A DNA stretch of 64,000 nt from Pelagicoccus sp. SDUM812005 (GCF_031127875.1 NZ_JARXIA010000001.1:868001-932000), one strand, 5' to 3'; positions 35,850 to 44,482 are shown, counted from the stretch's first letter. The notes: a model not told the origin generated them from the letters alone. Numbers and translations are program-made.

Positions 35850-36887
35850 TTAGTTGCTCTGGGGGGTGGAATGGGCGACGAGGAACTGCAGGTAGGGAGT
35901 GATGAAGCGGTCGAAGGCTTCTATGTGGGGAAGGTGGCCGATGCCGGGAAGTTCCACGAGTTGGGAGTTGGGAATGGCGTCTTGGGTGGTTTGGCCGAGT
36001 TTGGAGTAGTCGCCGAGCTTGGCTCGTTCTTGGGCGGTAACGGCGTCCTTGCCGAGGGCGGTACGGTCGCGTTGGCCGATGACGAGCAGGGTGGGCATTT
36101 GCAGTTTGGGAAATTCGTAGACGACTGGCTGTGTGAAGATCATGTCGTAGGTGAGGGCTTGGTTCCAGGCCATGCGGGCGTAGTCGGGGCTGTCGAGGTA
36201 GCTGGCGAGCTGCTGGACCCAGGGGTCGTAGGCGGGCTTCCATTTGCCGTCGTAGTAGGAATTGAGTTGGTAGGCCTTGATCTTTTCGGCGGTCTTGCCG
36301 AGCTCTTGCTGGTACCAGGCTTCGACGGGTCGGTAGGGCACGCCGAGGGCTTTCCAGTCTTCGAGGCCGATGGGGTTGAGCAGGGTGAGCGTTTCGGTGA
36401 ACTCCGGGTACATGAGGGCGAAGCGGGTGGCCAGCATGCCGCCCATGGAGTGCCCGAGGATGTGGGCGCTGTCGATTTCGAGCGATTGGAGCAGTCCCAT
36501 GGTGTTGATGGCGAGCTGCTGGAAGGTGTAGTGGTAGTGTTCCGGCTTGGTGGACTTTCCGAAGCCGATCTGGTCCGGCATGATGACGCGGAAACCTTGT
36601 TCGCTCAAGGCGGTAGCGGTTTCCTGGAAGTAGGATCCGGAGAAGTTCTTGCCGTGGAGGAGGACGACGGTTTCGCCGTTGGACGCATTCTCGGGAAAGA
36701 GGTCCATGTAGACCATCTCGTGGTTTTCGAGCTGGCTCTCGAATTGGTAGGTGTATTCAGGGAATGGATATTCCCAGTCTTCGAGACGGAGCTTGGATTC
36801 CTGGGCTTGGGCCGAGGAGACGGCGAAAGCGGCGGCTAGGCTCAGGAGTCCGGCTAGTTTAACGAGGGGGAAAGTGGCTGGTTTCAT
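35850..36887 (-). CDS. Secreted alpha/beta hydrolase
   Basis: The 345-residue protein has a signal peptide ending near residue 29 (SSAQAQ) and an alpha/beta-hydrolase fold: oxyanion motif LLHGKNFSGSYF, nucleophile S147 in LGHSMGGMLA, acid near LLVIGQRDRTA, and catalytic His in GIGHLPHIE. The general sequence resembles haloalkane-dehalogenase/epoxide-hydrolase-like proteins, but the substrate cannot be named. I chose ATG 36887 because it starts the signal peptide; the open frame extends to 37061 through a repeat-rich region without coding character. Confidence 0.88.
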   Translation of the reverse strand: MKPATFPLVKLAGLLSLAAAFAVSSAQAQESKLRLEDWEYPFPEYTYQFESQLENHEMVYMDLFPENASNGETVVLLHGKNFSGSYFQETATALSEQGFRVIMPDQIGFGKSTKPEHYHYTFQQLAINTMGLLQSLEIDSAHILGHSMGGMLATRFALMYPEFTETLTLLNPIGLEDWKALGVPYRPVEAWYQQELGKTAEKIKAYQLNSYYDGKWKPAYDPWVQQLASYLDSPDYARMAWNQALTYDMIFTQPVVYEFPKLQMPTLLVIGQRDRTALGKDAVTAQERAKLGDYSKLGQTTQDAIPNSQLVELPGIGHLPHIEAFDRFITPYLQFLVAHSTPQSN

Positions 36888-36953
36888 GCAAGGGTTTACG
36901 AATCGAAGCGGGGCTTGGATGCGATTTAGCGTCGGCCTTTGGCGGCTTGGGAA

Positions 36954-36972
36954 GGGGATGAAGCAAAAAAAA
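36954..36972. repeat. 19-nt direct repeat, left copy
   Basis: GGGGATGAAGCAAAAAAAA, identical to 37115-37133 and 161 nt away. The right copy supplies the U tract of the cysI terminator. Confidence 0.8.
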
Positions 36973-37008
36973 GGTTCATCACCAAAAGGAGTCGGATAGC
37001 CGCTTACC

Positions 37009-37037
37009 TGTAGGTCCGTCGCTTGCGACGTGCCACA
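37009..37037 (-). repeat. REP-like hairpin, copy in inverted orientation
   Basis: Read on the minus strand, this 29-nt unit matches the copy at 59296-59324 at 20 of 29 positions and keeps the 6-bp stem (CGTCGC, AA, GCGACG) through two compensatory base-pair changes. Confidence 0.7.
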
Positions 37038-37061
37038 GATCCCTGCTCTAATATCCTGCAT

Positions 37062-37090
37062 TGCGGCGTGGCGCGAGCGCCAGCCCTACA
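37062..37090 (+). repeat. REP-like hairpin, direct orientation
   Basis: A 29-nt unit with stem TGGCGC, loop GA, GCGCCA. It differs from 59296-59324 at three positions, two of which swap a C-G stem pair for G-C. It forms an inverted pair with 37009-37037. Confidence 0.75.
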
Positions 37091-37114
37091 CTCGAGAGCG
37101 TCTCCCCGCAAAAT

Positions 37115-37133
37115 GGGGATGAAGCAAAAAAAA
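37115..37133. repeat. 19-nt direct repeat, right copy
   Basis: Identical to 36954-36972; overlaps the A tract that is the U tract of the cysI terminator on the minus strand. Confidence 0.8.
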
Positions 37134-37159
37134 AGCGGACCGCTGTGAGGCGGTCCGCT
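37124..37159 (-). terminator. Terminator of cysI
   Basis: A perfect 10-bp stem (AGCGGACCGC and GCGGTCCGCT, 6-nt loop) followed on the minus strand by a run of nine U, 35 nt beyond the cysI stop codon. Confidence 0.9.
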
Positions 37160-37193
37160 GGGGAAATGGGAATCGTGACGTCTGTGGCTCCTG

Positions 37194-38894
37194 CTAGTCT
37201 TGGCCGACGGTGTACTTGCTCGGAGGCGTGACGACGCCGGTGCGTACGCAGAAGTCGCCGAAGCCTTCGCCTTCCTGGCGCTCCTTGGCGTAGGCCTTGA
37301 GGTGCGGTTCCACGGAGGGGACGATTTCCTCGGCCTTGATGCTTTCCTTGTAGAGGGTGTTGAGTCGCATGCCGTTGTAGGCGGCGCCGAGGTAGAGGTT
37401 GTACTTGCCGGGAGCCTTGCCGATAAGTCCGATTTCGGCGAGGTAGGGGCGAGCGCAGCCGTTCGGGCAACCGGTCATGCGGATGCTGATGGAGTCGTCG
37501 GTGAGGCCCGCTTCGTCGAGGACCTTCTCGAACTCGTCGAGCAGCTCCGGGATGAAGCGTTCGGACTCGGAGAGGGCGAGGCCACAGGTCGGCAGGGCTG
37601 GGCAGGACATGGCGTTCTTGCGCAGGCCGGAGAGCTTCTCGGGGCCGGCGACGCCGTTGTCGTCGAGAATTTTCTGGATGGCAGCCTTATCCGCTTCGTC
37701 GATCCCGCAGAAGGCCAGGTTCTGGGTGGGAGTGAGGCGGATGTCGCCCTTGTGGATCTTGGCGATCTCGCGGAAGGCGGTGCGCAGGTTGACGCCGTCC
37801 TTGTCGACGATGCGGCCGGAGGCGACGAACTGCACGTAGTACCACTTGCCGTTGATGTCTTGGTTCCAGCCGTAGTCGTCCTCGATGGTGGTGAACTCGA
37901 AGGGCTTGGCTTCGCCGAGGGCGAAACCGGTGCGCTTCTCGACCTCGGCCTTGAAGGCGGCGAGTCCCATGCGGTCGATGGTGTACTTGAGGCGGGCGTT
38001 TTTGCGGTCGACGCGGTTGCCGTGGTCGCGTTGGGCGAGCACGACGGCTTCGGCGACTTGGTTGACTTGGTCGGGGGTGCAGAAGCCCATGACGTCGCCG
38101 ACGCGCGGGTAGGTGGCTTCGTTGCCGTGGGTGGTGCCGAGTCCGCCGCCGACGGTGACGTTGAAGCCGAGCAGCTTTTCGCCTTCGAAGATGGCGATGT
38201 AGCCGAGGTCTTGGGAGAATACGTCGATGTCGTTGGTGGGCGGGATGGCTACGCCGATCTTGAACTTGCGAGGCAAGTAGGTCTTGCCGTAGATGGGTTC
38301 CTCTTCGACTTCGCCGGAGTACTTCTCGCCGTCGATGAAGATTTCGCGGTAGGCCTTGCCCTTGGGCAGCAGGTGGAGGGAAATGTTCTTGGCGATCTCG
38401 TAGACCTTGGCGTGGGCGTGGGTCTTCTTGAAATCGGGCTGGCACATGACGTTGCGGTTGATGTCGCCGCAAGCTCCGATGGAGTCCATGAGGACCTTGT
38501 CCATGTTGCGGATGACGTTTCGCAAGTTGCCTTTGAGAAGGCCGTGCAGCTGGTAGGTTTGACGGGTGGTGAGGCGGATGGTGTGGTTTCCGTAGTCGGT
38601 GGAAAGCTGGTCCATCATGAGGTACTGCTCGGGGGAGCAGACTCCGCCCGGCAGGCGTACGCGAAGCATGAAGGAAAATGCTTTTTCGAGCTTCTTGGCC
38701 CGGCGCTCGCCGCGGATGTCGCGGTCGTCCTGCACGTACATGCCGTGGAACTTGGTCAATTGCCCGGAATCGTCGGTAATGCCAGCGGTGCTGTTGTCGG
38801 CCAACTCTTCCATTAGGTTGCCGCGGAGATTGTTGCTCTCCTCTTTAAGGTACTCGTTCTTGGCGAGCTTTGGTGTCGCGTCTGCGGAACTCAT
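37194..38894 (-). CDS. cysI: Assimilatory sulfite reductase hemoprotein (CysI type)
   Basis: A 566-residue siroheme/[4Fe-4S] enzyme reducing sulfite to sulfide. Two cysteine motifs bind the coupled cofactors: SCPALPTCGLALSE (C-x5-C, about 435-450) and TGCPNGCARPYLAE (C-x3-C, about 475-490). N-terminal substrate/siroheme arginines lie in MLRVRLPGGVCSP and IRLTTRQTYQLHG. Length and motifs match NADPH-sulfite reductase beta subunit rather than the shorter ferredoxin nitrite reductases. No cysJ flavoprotein or cysH gene is adjacent, so the electron donor must be encoded elsewhere. Upstream, 38895-39116 holds no gene. Confidence 0.93.
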   Translation of the reverse strand: MSSADATPKLAKNEYLKEESNNLRGNLMEELADNSTAGITDDSGQLTKFHGMYVQDDRDIRGERRAKKLEKAFSFMLRVRLPGGVCSPEQYLMMDQLSTDYGNHTIRLTTRQTYQLHGLLKGNLRNVIRNMDKVLMDSIGACGDINRNVMCQPDFKKTHAHAKVYEIAKNISLHLLPKGKAYREIFIDGEKYSGEVEEEPIYGKTYLPRKFKIGVAIPPTNDIDVFSQDLGYIAIFEGEKLLGFNVTVGGGLGTTHGNEATYPRVGDVMGFCTPDQVNQVAEAVVLAQRDHGNRVDRKNARLKYTIDRMGLAAFKAEVEKRTGFALGEAKPFEFTTIEDDYGWNQDINGKWYYVQFVASGRIVDKDGVNLRTAFREIAKIHKGDIRLTPTQNLAFCGIDEADKAAIQKILDDNGVAGPEKLSGLRKNAMSCPALPTCGLALSESERFIPELLDEFEKVLDEAGLTDDSISIRMTGCPNGCARPYLAEIGLIGKAPGKYNLYLGAAYNGMRLNTLYKESIKAEEIVPSVEPHLKAYAKERQEGEGFGDFCVRTGVVTPPSKYTVGQD

Positions 38895-39116
38895 GATTCG
38901 CGCGGTTCTAGGTTCGAGGGCTTAGATGGCAAGTTAATTGCCTTGCTTCTCTCTTAATAGTGCGTGCTTGCAGGCCCTTTTCCTTGGACGAAGGGAAGGC
39001 TGTTTCGGCTGCGTGGGAAGCGGGCGAGCGATCGAGATGCCGTCGCCTGCGAGGTGCGAAAGGGTAGCAGCGACGGGGCGGAGGCGCGCGATTTGCCTAG
39101 GGCGTCGGACGGTTGC

Positions 39117-39983
39117 TTATTCGTCGGCGAGCTTGTATTCCTCGAGGCGGATGGAGGCGTTGCCGACGGAGGTTTTCACGTCGAAGCGCACGGGGATGCG
39201 GCGTTCGTCGGTGGTGATCCAGACGGCCATTTTTCCGCCTTCGCGGAAAACTTTGCTGACGGGAAAGGAGCTGATGGGTTCGAGGCGGAAGCATTCGACC
39301 TCGCCGATATCGGTGTCGAGTTCCTCGATTTCCATGACTTGCAGGACGGCGTAGTAGAATTTCCCCTTGGTGCTGACGAAGATGGGATAGGTCCCGCCGA
39401 CGGCGAGGTCCATGCCGCGGAGCTGGAGGAAGGCGGAGGAGTAGTCGACGGGGCAATCGTAGGGCAGCTCGCGGATGTGGCTGTACTCGGGCTCGAGGAT
39501 GTCCTCGTAGTTCATGAGGTCGCGTTCGAAGTCGAAGAGGGTGACGGTGGAGCTCTCTTCGGAGCGGACCTTGCCTTTGGTCTCGTTGCGGAGCATGCGC
39601 CAATTTTCGGCGTCGAGGAAGGTGGTGGCGACCAGGGTCATCGGGTAGAATTTCCGAATCATGCCGGCGGAGGCGGTTTCGGTTTTTACGATGAGGGCAG
39701 GCTGGTCGGGATCGTCGCTTTCCTCGGTGGAGAAGGCGATGCGTCCGGCTTTGCGAAACCAACCCCATTGGGCGCGGTACTCGAAGGATTCGCCGGCCTT
39801 GAAGCCGCGTCCACGGACTTCTGCGGAGGGGAATTCGACCTCGGGCCAGTCTAGGTTGTCTTCCTGGCGAAGCTTGGGATCGTCCTCGAAGGCGTCGTTG
39901 CCGAATCCGGCGTGGAGGTTTGGGGGAGCTGCGAGCAGGAGCAGGCTGGCGGCTAGGAGGAGCGGGCTGAAATTCTTGAACAT
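39117..39983 (-). CDS. DUF3108 domain secreted protein
   Basis: The 288-residue protein has a signal peptide (about 1-25, LLLAASLLLLAAPPNLHAG) and the DUF3108 pattern: GRGFKAGESFEYRAQWGWFR, GRIAFSTEES, then a run of beta strands ending in RFDVKTSVGNASIRLEEYKL. DUF3108 proteins are periplasmic or outer-membrane-associated beta-rich proteins, and their role is not established. I chose ATG 39983 because the frame up to 40049 lacks coding character and the signal peptide begins here. It follows the exonuclease-ligase gene by 79 nt on the same strand. Confidence 0.85.
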   Translation of the reverse strand: MFKNFSPLLLAASLLLLAAPPNLHAGFGNDAFEDDPKLRQEDNLDWPEVEFPSAEVRGRGFKAGESFEYRAQWGWFRKAGRIAFSTEESDDPDQPALIVKTETASAGMIRKFYPMTLVATTFLDAENWRMLRNETKGKVRSEESSTVTLFDFERDLMNYEDILEPEYSHIRELPYDCPVDYSSAFLQLRGMDLAVGGTYPIFVSTKGKFYYAVLQVMEIEELDTDIGEVECFRLEPISSFPVSKVFREGGKMAVWITTDERRIPVRFDVKTSVGNASIRLEEYKLADE

Positions 39984-40062
39984 GGTTCGGCTGTTGGAGA
40001 GACGGATTGTCCGAGGATTTTTGATGCCTGCGGTGTGGGGGAGTTCCACGCTTTCTGCAAGC

Positions 40063-42351
40063 CTAGTCGCAGGGCTTGGCGGGGAGCCTTAGCCAGGACG
40101 GTGATTTGCTCAAGGGGTTGTAGGGGCTTTGGGAGTCCTTGAATACGAGGCCGGCGTTTCCGGCGCGGGCGGCTTGGGCGAGGGCGGCTTCGACTTGGTC
40201 GGCTCCGAGCAGCGGCAGGACGGGGGTAATGCGGATCTTCGGGGTGACGGAAAAGGTGTCGAGAAGCTGGCGCCGTTGCTCGAGGGGGCGGTCCAGCAGG
40301 TCTTCTCCGGCGAGGGAAAGCAGGTCGAAGAGCCAGAGCATCACGGGAACTTCCTCGCCGAGGAAGAGTTCTTCCGCTTTGCGGTTGAGGCGTTTGTCCA
40401 GCTCGGCTCGCGGCAGCGGCTTTTCGTAGCCCCACGGCACGACGACGGCGTCGCAAATGAAGTGTTGGGGAATCTTGCGGGCTTCGTCCACGAACTCGGG
40501 AAAGAGGTGGGTGACGCGTTCGCCCTTGCGGTCGTAGAGGTCGACGTGCTCGCGGTCCTTGTGGATCTGGCAGCGGATGCCGTCGTGCTCTTGCTCGGCC
40601 CAAAGCGAGAGCCCTTGCTTTTCGATGACCGCTTCGGGGGTAGGCTCCGTTTGTGCGGGCATCGGCAGGATCGGCTGGAAAGGCTGGATGCGGATGCTTG
40701 CCAGCTCGTTTCGCGCGGCGGCTTGGGAGACGGAGGCAAGGCAGGCGCTGCGCAGGTAGGCGGCCTCCACGGTGTCGGCGTCGAGCTGGTAGCGGTTTGC
40801 GATGGCTTGGCAGAGGAGCGTCGAGTCGAGCCCGCACGGGGAATTGCCGCAGAGGTAGTCGAAGAAGTAGCAGCCTTCGACGGGGGAAAGCTTGCGGAAC
40901 TGTTCGCTGAGCAGGGACTGCTTGAAGATGGGATTCGGGGCGGAGCTCAGCGTTTTGAGGAAGGAGACGAGCTGCGAAAGCGTACGGCTGGGGTTGGCTG
41001 GGTTTTGGTTGAAAAGGACGCGAGCCACTTTTCGGTTGTCGCGAAAATCGTGATACAGGCTCTTGAACTTGGCCTCAGTGGAGCCGGTTGCGAAGATGAG
41101 GCTTTGCTTGACGAGTTTGGGCGGCAGTTCGTTGAGGACGGTGGGGCTGGGCCTATCCAGCAAGGAGAGGGCGTGGGCGACGTTGTCGCTGTCGAGCGGG
41201 GCCAGGAGGGCGTCCAGGTTTTCTAGCTTCCGTTGCAGGCTGTCGGTTTGGGCGAGCGCTTCGGCGGTTTCCGCGAGCCGCTGGAAGGAGTCGCTGGGAA
41301 GGGTTTCGGCGAGTGGCGTGGCTGGAGCGCTGGGCGTGCTCGCTGGGGCGTCGGGAGCGGGGGCGACGGCGTCGATGGCGAGTCCGAGCTGGTTTTCGCG
41401 GCCGAGGGCCCAAGCTTGGTAACCCTGTTCCCGGAGGGTGGCGGCGAATTCCTTGGCGAAGCCGTGGACGGTGAATATTTCCTTGGGTTGGACCTTGGCG
41501 ACGAAGTTCTGCAGGTCGAGGTAGTCGGCGTGGTCGGAGAGTGGGAAGGCTTTGTCGCACTGGTAGCGGTAGGTCGAGGACGGGTCGATGGCCCAGCCTG
41601 AGATCATCGCTGTCTTGGCATTATGGATACTCTGGATCCATTCGGATTTCTTGGGGAGGGGCGGCGAGATTATGACCTTGCCGCTCTGGTTGCGGTGGTC
41701 GAAGGGGAGGTAGTTGGGGAACTTCCAGCCGAGCTTCTGGCAGGAGCGGGTGAGCTTGTGGGCTGCGGGATGCAGCATGACTTCGAAGCCTTGGTCGGTG
41801 AGCGACTTGAGGATGGCCTGGCTTTTGCCGAGGCTATAGCCGAAGAGTACGGGGCTGTGCCCGTTTTCTAGGGTTTCGCGGCAGAAGCGTACGATGTCGG
41901 CGTAGACTTCGTTTTCCGGGGGAAAGGTGTATCGAGGAAGTCCATACGTGGTTTCGATTACGAGGGTGTCGGCTGGAACGGGCTGGCAGGGTTCTGCGGA
42001 TATTCCGGGGGTGAGCTTGAAGTCGCCGGTGTAGAGGAAGCTGCGACCGTCTTTTTCCAGCCAGAGCATGGCCGATCCGATGATGTGGCCTGCGGGGTAG
42101 AGGCAGGCTTTGACGCCCGGTTCCAGCTCGAAGGTTTCGCCGAACTCGCGAATGAGCCATTTCCGTTCGCCGGGGAGGCGTTGCTGGATGAGCTTGGCGG
42201 TGGGCGGGCTGCAGAGGATGCTCTGGTGCTTGCCCATGTGGTCGAAATGGGCGTGGGAAACGAAGGAGCGGGCGACGGGCTTGCGCGCGTCGAGGTGCCA
42301 GTCGAGCTCGGGAAGGTAGAGCCCGTTGCGTTGCTCGATTTGCCAGCCCAC
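40063..42351 (-). CDS. Ligase-associated DNA exonuclease fused to a degenerate ATP-dependent DNA ligase
   Basis: A single 762-residue protein. Residues 1-330 are a beta-CASP/MBL exonuclease with intact metal sites: H33-x-H35-x-D37-H38, H89 (PAGHIIG), D110 (YTGDF) and SDHADY (D273-H274). After a Pro/Ala linker (330-350), residues about 352-555 match the ligase N-terminal helical domain and 575-762 the adenylation domain. Catalytic motifs are lost: the KxDG lysine is E588 (EHDGIR), motif III DGE reads DAV, and motif IV keeps only K738 in NAGLVFK. There is no OB-fold. The ligase half therefore probably binds DNA or a partner. Separate genes are the norm for this pair. Confidence 0.88.
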   Translation of the reverse strand: MGWQIEQRNGLYLPELDWHLDARKPVARSFVSHAHFDHMGKHQSILCSPPTAKLIQQRLPGERKWLIREFGETFELEPGVKACLYPAGHIIGSAMLWLEKDGRSFLYTGDFKLTPGISAEPCQPVPADTLVIETTYGLPRYTFPPENEVYADIVRFCRETLENGHSPVLFGYSLGKSQAILKSLTDQGFEVMLHPAAHKLTRSCQKLGWKFPNYLPFDHRNQSGKVIISPPLPKKSEWIQSIHNAKTAMISGWAIDPSSTYRYQCDKAFPLSDHADYLDLQNFVAKVQPKEIFTVHGFAKEFAATLREQGYQAWALGRENQLGLAIDAVAPAPDAPASTPSAPATPLAETLPSDSFQRLAETAEALAQTDSLQRKLENLDALLAPLDSDNVAHALSLLDRPSPTVLNELPPKLVKQSLIFATGSTEAKFKSLYHDFRDNRKVARVLFNQNPANPSRTLSQLVSFLKTLSSAPNPIFKQSLLSEQFRKLSPVEGCYFFDYLCGNSPCGLDSTLLCQAIANRYQLDADTVEAAYLRSACLASVSQAAARNELASIRIQPFQPILPMPAQTEPTPEAVIEKQGLSLWAEQEHDGIRCQIHKDREHVDLYDRKGERVTHLFPEFVDEARKIPQHFICDAVVVPWGYEKPLPRAELDKRLNRKAEELFLGEEVPVMLWLFDLLSLAGEDLLDRPLEQRRQLLDTFSVTPKIRITPVLPLLGADQVEAALAQAARAGNAGLVFKDSQSPYNPLSKSPSWLRLPAKPCD

Positions 42352-42388
42352 GGTGGAAAAGGTGATGCCTGTAGAAGTGGAGGCTAGC

Positions 42389-42808
42389 CTAGATCCCCTT
42401 GCGGTCGAGGCTGAGGCGTCCTGGTCCGATGAATACGAGGCCGAGCAGGGCTAGGGTCATCTGGAGGTGGGCGAGGAAGCTGAGCTGGAAGGAGGAAGCG
42501 GCGATGTGGTTGGCGAGGGCGAAACCGACGATCACAGTTAGCAGCAGGGCGGTACCGCGGGTGAACATGCCGATGATGAGAAGGATGCCGCCGAGAAACT
42601 GGACGATTCCGGAAGCGAGCCCGGCGTATTCAAAAAAGTTGGCAGGCAGGCTGGCGATTGCGGCGCCTTCTCCGACGTCAGCCCATACGGTTCCGCCTCC
42701 GGTGAGGATGGGGTAACCGTGGAAGGCGAGCAAGGCGCCTACTCCGATGCGGAGAAGGAGGACGCCGATAAAGTCGAATTTGCTGAGGCCTGCGAGGGGA
42801 GATTTCAT
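42389..42808 (-). CDS. DoxX family membrane protein
   Basis: A 139-residue protein with four hydrophobic helices and the DoxX pattern: LLRIGVGALLAFHGYPIL in helix 1, ANFFEYAGLASGIVQFLGGILL in the middle, and MTLALLGLVFIGPGRLSLD at the end. DoxX proteins are small quinone- or thiosulfate-linked membrane proteins with varied roles. It lies 37 nt upstream of the exonuclease-ligase gene on the same strand and may be cotranscribed with it, without an evident functional link. Confidence 0.85.
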   Translation of the reverse strand: MKSPLAGLSKFDFIGVLLLRIGVGALLAFHGYPILTGGGTVWADVGEGAAIASLPANFFEYAGLASGIVQFLGGILLIIGMFTRGTALLLTVIVGFALANHIAASSFQLSFLAHLQMTLALLGLVFIGPGRLSLDRKGI

Positions 42809-42888
42809 TTTTGCGATCGAAAAGGGTCTTTGTTGCGAAGGATAAAAGCAGAGTCGGGCGGGAAGAGCAATGAGGGAGTTTTGCTTGT

Positions 42889-43740
42889 TCAGTCCTCGGG
42901 CTTCTCTTCGAGAATGCGGAGCTCGTGGAGTCGGGCAACGATTTCGGGCGGTAGCAGCGGGAGGATTTCGTTTTCGGTGGTTTGGTACTGGGCTGGGTAG
43001 GAGCTGGCAAGGGTTCCGGAGTTGGTCGAGTATCCGTTTTCTCGATCGGCGCGGCGTTCGTACATGATGCGTTTGCGGCCTTGGGGATCTAGCTGGGCCC
43101 AGATCTTGTACTGGGCTACTTCGGCGCCGAACTGGTGGAAATGGTTGTCGATTTGTTCTCCGGCGATCCGCTCGAGAGCGTTGAGTTTTTCCGAGCCGAA
43201 TAAGGTTTCCATCTCCGAATAGAAGTTGTCGAGAATGCTCCCGCCTGTTTCGAGGAAGGGGTGGAGTTGGACGAGAAGGCTGCCGTCTTCTCGACTCGAA
43301 GTCTCGGAGTGTTTTATGCGTTCTTCGAGCAGGGCTTGCTTGGTATCGGCGAAGAGTTGATCGAGTCGACGTTTCTGAGCTGGATCGATGTCGAAGAGTT
43401 CGGCGGTTTCCTGTTTGATGGTGCCGTCGAAGAAATTTATGACGCGAATGTTCACGTCGACCGATGGGTGTTTTTCGAGCTCGACGAGCACTTCGAGTTT
43501 CTCTTCGAGGCTGAGCGGCGGATTGTCGCTGTTGGCGGTTGCGAAGGAGGTGCCGGTTTGGGGTCGCGTCGAGGTGGGCATCGGAGAGGGCGAGGGGCGC
43601 GGCGCTGCGTCTGTGGTTGGGGGTAGGTTTTGCGGGGATGGGGCGGAGGGAAGGGTGAGCAGCTTGATCCCGAGCGCGGCGCTGAGGAGGAGCAGGCAGT
43701 AGAAGCCGATCGCGTAGAATCGAAGGGAACCGATTTGCAT
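42889..43740 (-). CDS. Membrane-anchored protein of unknown function
   Basis: A 283-residue protein that I do not recognise. It has an N-terminal helix (about 7-31, FYAIGFYCLLLLSAALGIKL), a Pro/Ser/Thr-rich spacer (about 32-75) and a helical domain (about 78-283) rich in acidic residues, with LSLEEKLEVLVELEKHPSVD, LFDIDPAQKRRLDQLFADTK and many possible coiled-coil stretches. Topology suggests the domain lies outside the cytoplasmic membrane. I chose ATG 43740 because it begins the membrane helix; the open frame to 43896 overlaps the HD gene. It may be cotranscribed with the HD gene 37 nt upstream. Confidence 0.65.
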   Translation of the reverse strand: MQIGSLRFYAIGFYCLLLLSAALGIKLLTLPSAPSPQNLPPTTDAAPRPSPSPMPTSTRPQTGTSFATANSDNPPLSLEEKLEVLVELEKHPSVDVNIRVINFFDGTIKQETAELFDIDPAQKRRLDQLFADTKQALLEERIKHSETSSREDGSLLVQLHPFLETGGSILDNFYSEMETLFGSEKLNALERIAGEQIDNHFHQFGAEVAQYKIWAQLDPQGRKRIMYERRADRENGYSTNSGTLASSYPAQYQTTENEILPLLPPEIVARLHELRILEEKPED

Positions 43741-43777
43741 GGGCGGGCAGCGAGTTGAGAGGGGGGCTTTGAGGAGG

Positions 43778-44380
43778 CTAGGCGTCGGGCAGGGTTCCGG
43801 AGGCGATGGCTTTTTCGATGAGCCCTTGGGCGTATTCCCAAAGGGTATCGCTGCCGTCTCCGATCTTATGGTTGATGGCGCGTACTTGGCTGGCAACTAC
43901 GCCGTGCTTGGACCAGGTGATGCCGCCGGCGAGGTAGTTGAGCAGCATGGGGTGGAGGCGGTCGACGGCTTTGGCGAAGCGCGCCTCCGGGGAGGCTCCG
44001 GCTTCGAATTCGTCCCAGGCGGAGCGAAATTCGGTGGCCTGGTCGGGCGGCAGCAGGCCAAAGAGCCGGTCGGCTGCTTTCTGCTCGCGTTCCGCTTGGT
44101 CCTGCTTGTGGGCTTCGTCGTAGATGTAGGTGTCGCCGGCGTCGATTTCCACGATGTCGTGCAGGATGACCATGCGTAGGATCTTGAGCAGGTCCAAGTT
44201 GGGATCGTTGGCGTGCTCGTAGAGGGTGATGGCCATGAGCGAAAGGTGCCAGGAGTGTTCGGCGTCGTTTTCGCGGCGGGATCGGTCGCTGATGTAGGAC
44301 TGGCGGAAGATGTTCTTGAGCTTGTCGGCTTCGATGATGAAGGCCATTTGCTGGGCGAGTCGGCTCGAGTGGGAGGACAT
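43778..44380 (-). CDS. HD domain phosphohydrolase (YfbR/HDDC2-like)
   Basis: A 200-residue protein with the HD metal motif: H40 in NDAEHSWHLSLMA, HD in MVILHDIVEIDAGD (about 69-82), and D in RFAKAVDRLHPMLLNYL (about 140-156). This is the 5'-deoxynucleotidase subgroup seen in YfbR and human HDDC2, acting on nucleoside monophosphates. I chose ATG 44380 over an in-frame start at 44416. It is divergent from the flagellin gene across 200 nt. Confidence 0.88.
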   Translation of the reverse strand: MSSHSSRLAQQMAFIIEADKLKNIFRQSYISDRSRRENDAEHSWHLSLMAITLYEHANDPNLDLLKILRMVILHDIVEIDAGDTYIYDEAHKQDQAEREQKAADRLFGLLPPDQATEFRSAWDEFEAGASPEARFAKAVDRLHPMLLNYLAGGITWSKHGVVASQVRAINHKIGDGSDTLWEYAQGLIEKAIASGTLPDA

Positions 44381-44482
44381 GTGGGGGAGGAAATGAATTC
44401 GAAAGTACCGAAGCAAAGGGAAAAGTAGGGATGCCTAGGAATGGACCTTAGAAACGTTTTGGAGAAATCCTCATGTTTCGCG

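Larger units (their letters stand above)
36888..37123. other. Repeat-rich gap between the hydrolase gene and cysI
   Basis: This stretch carries a 19-nt direct repeat (36954-36972 and 37115-37133) that encloses an inverted pair of REP-like hairpins. No gene is present. The promoter of the hydrolase gene should lie close to 36888-36950. Confidence 0.6.

Noticed and set aside
37200-38816. A 538-codon frame antisense to cysI
   Set aside because: It mirrors the codon pattern of a clear sulfite reductase gene; long antisense frames are expected in this GC-rich sequence.
40129-41226. A 365-codon frame antisense to the exonuclease-ligase gene
   Set aside because: Shadow of a gene with intact MBL motifs; composition is Gly/Val/Glu-rich as typical for antisense frames.
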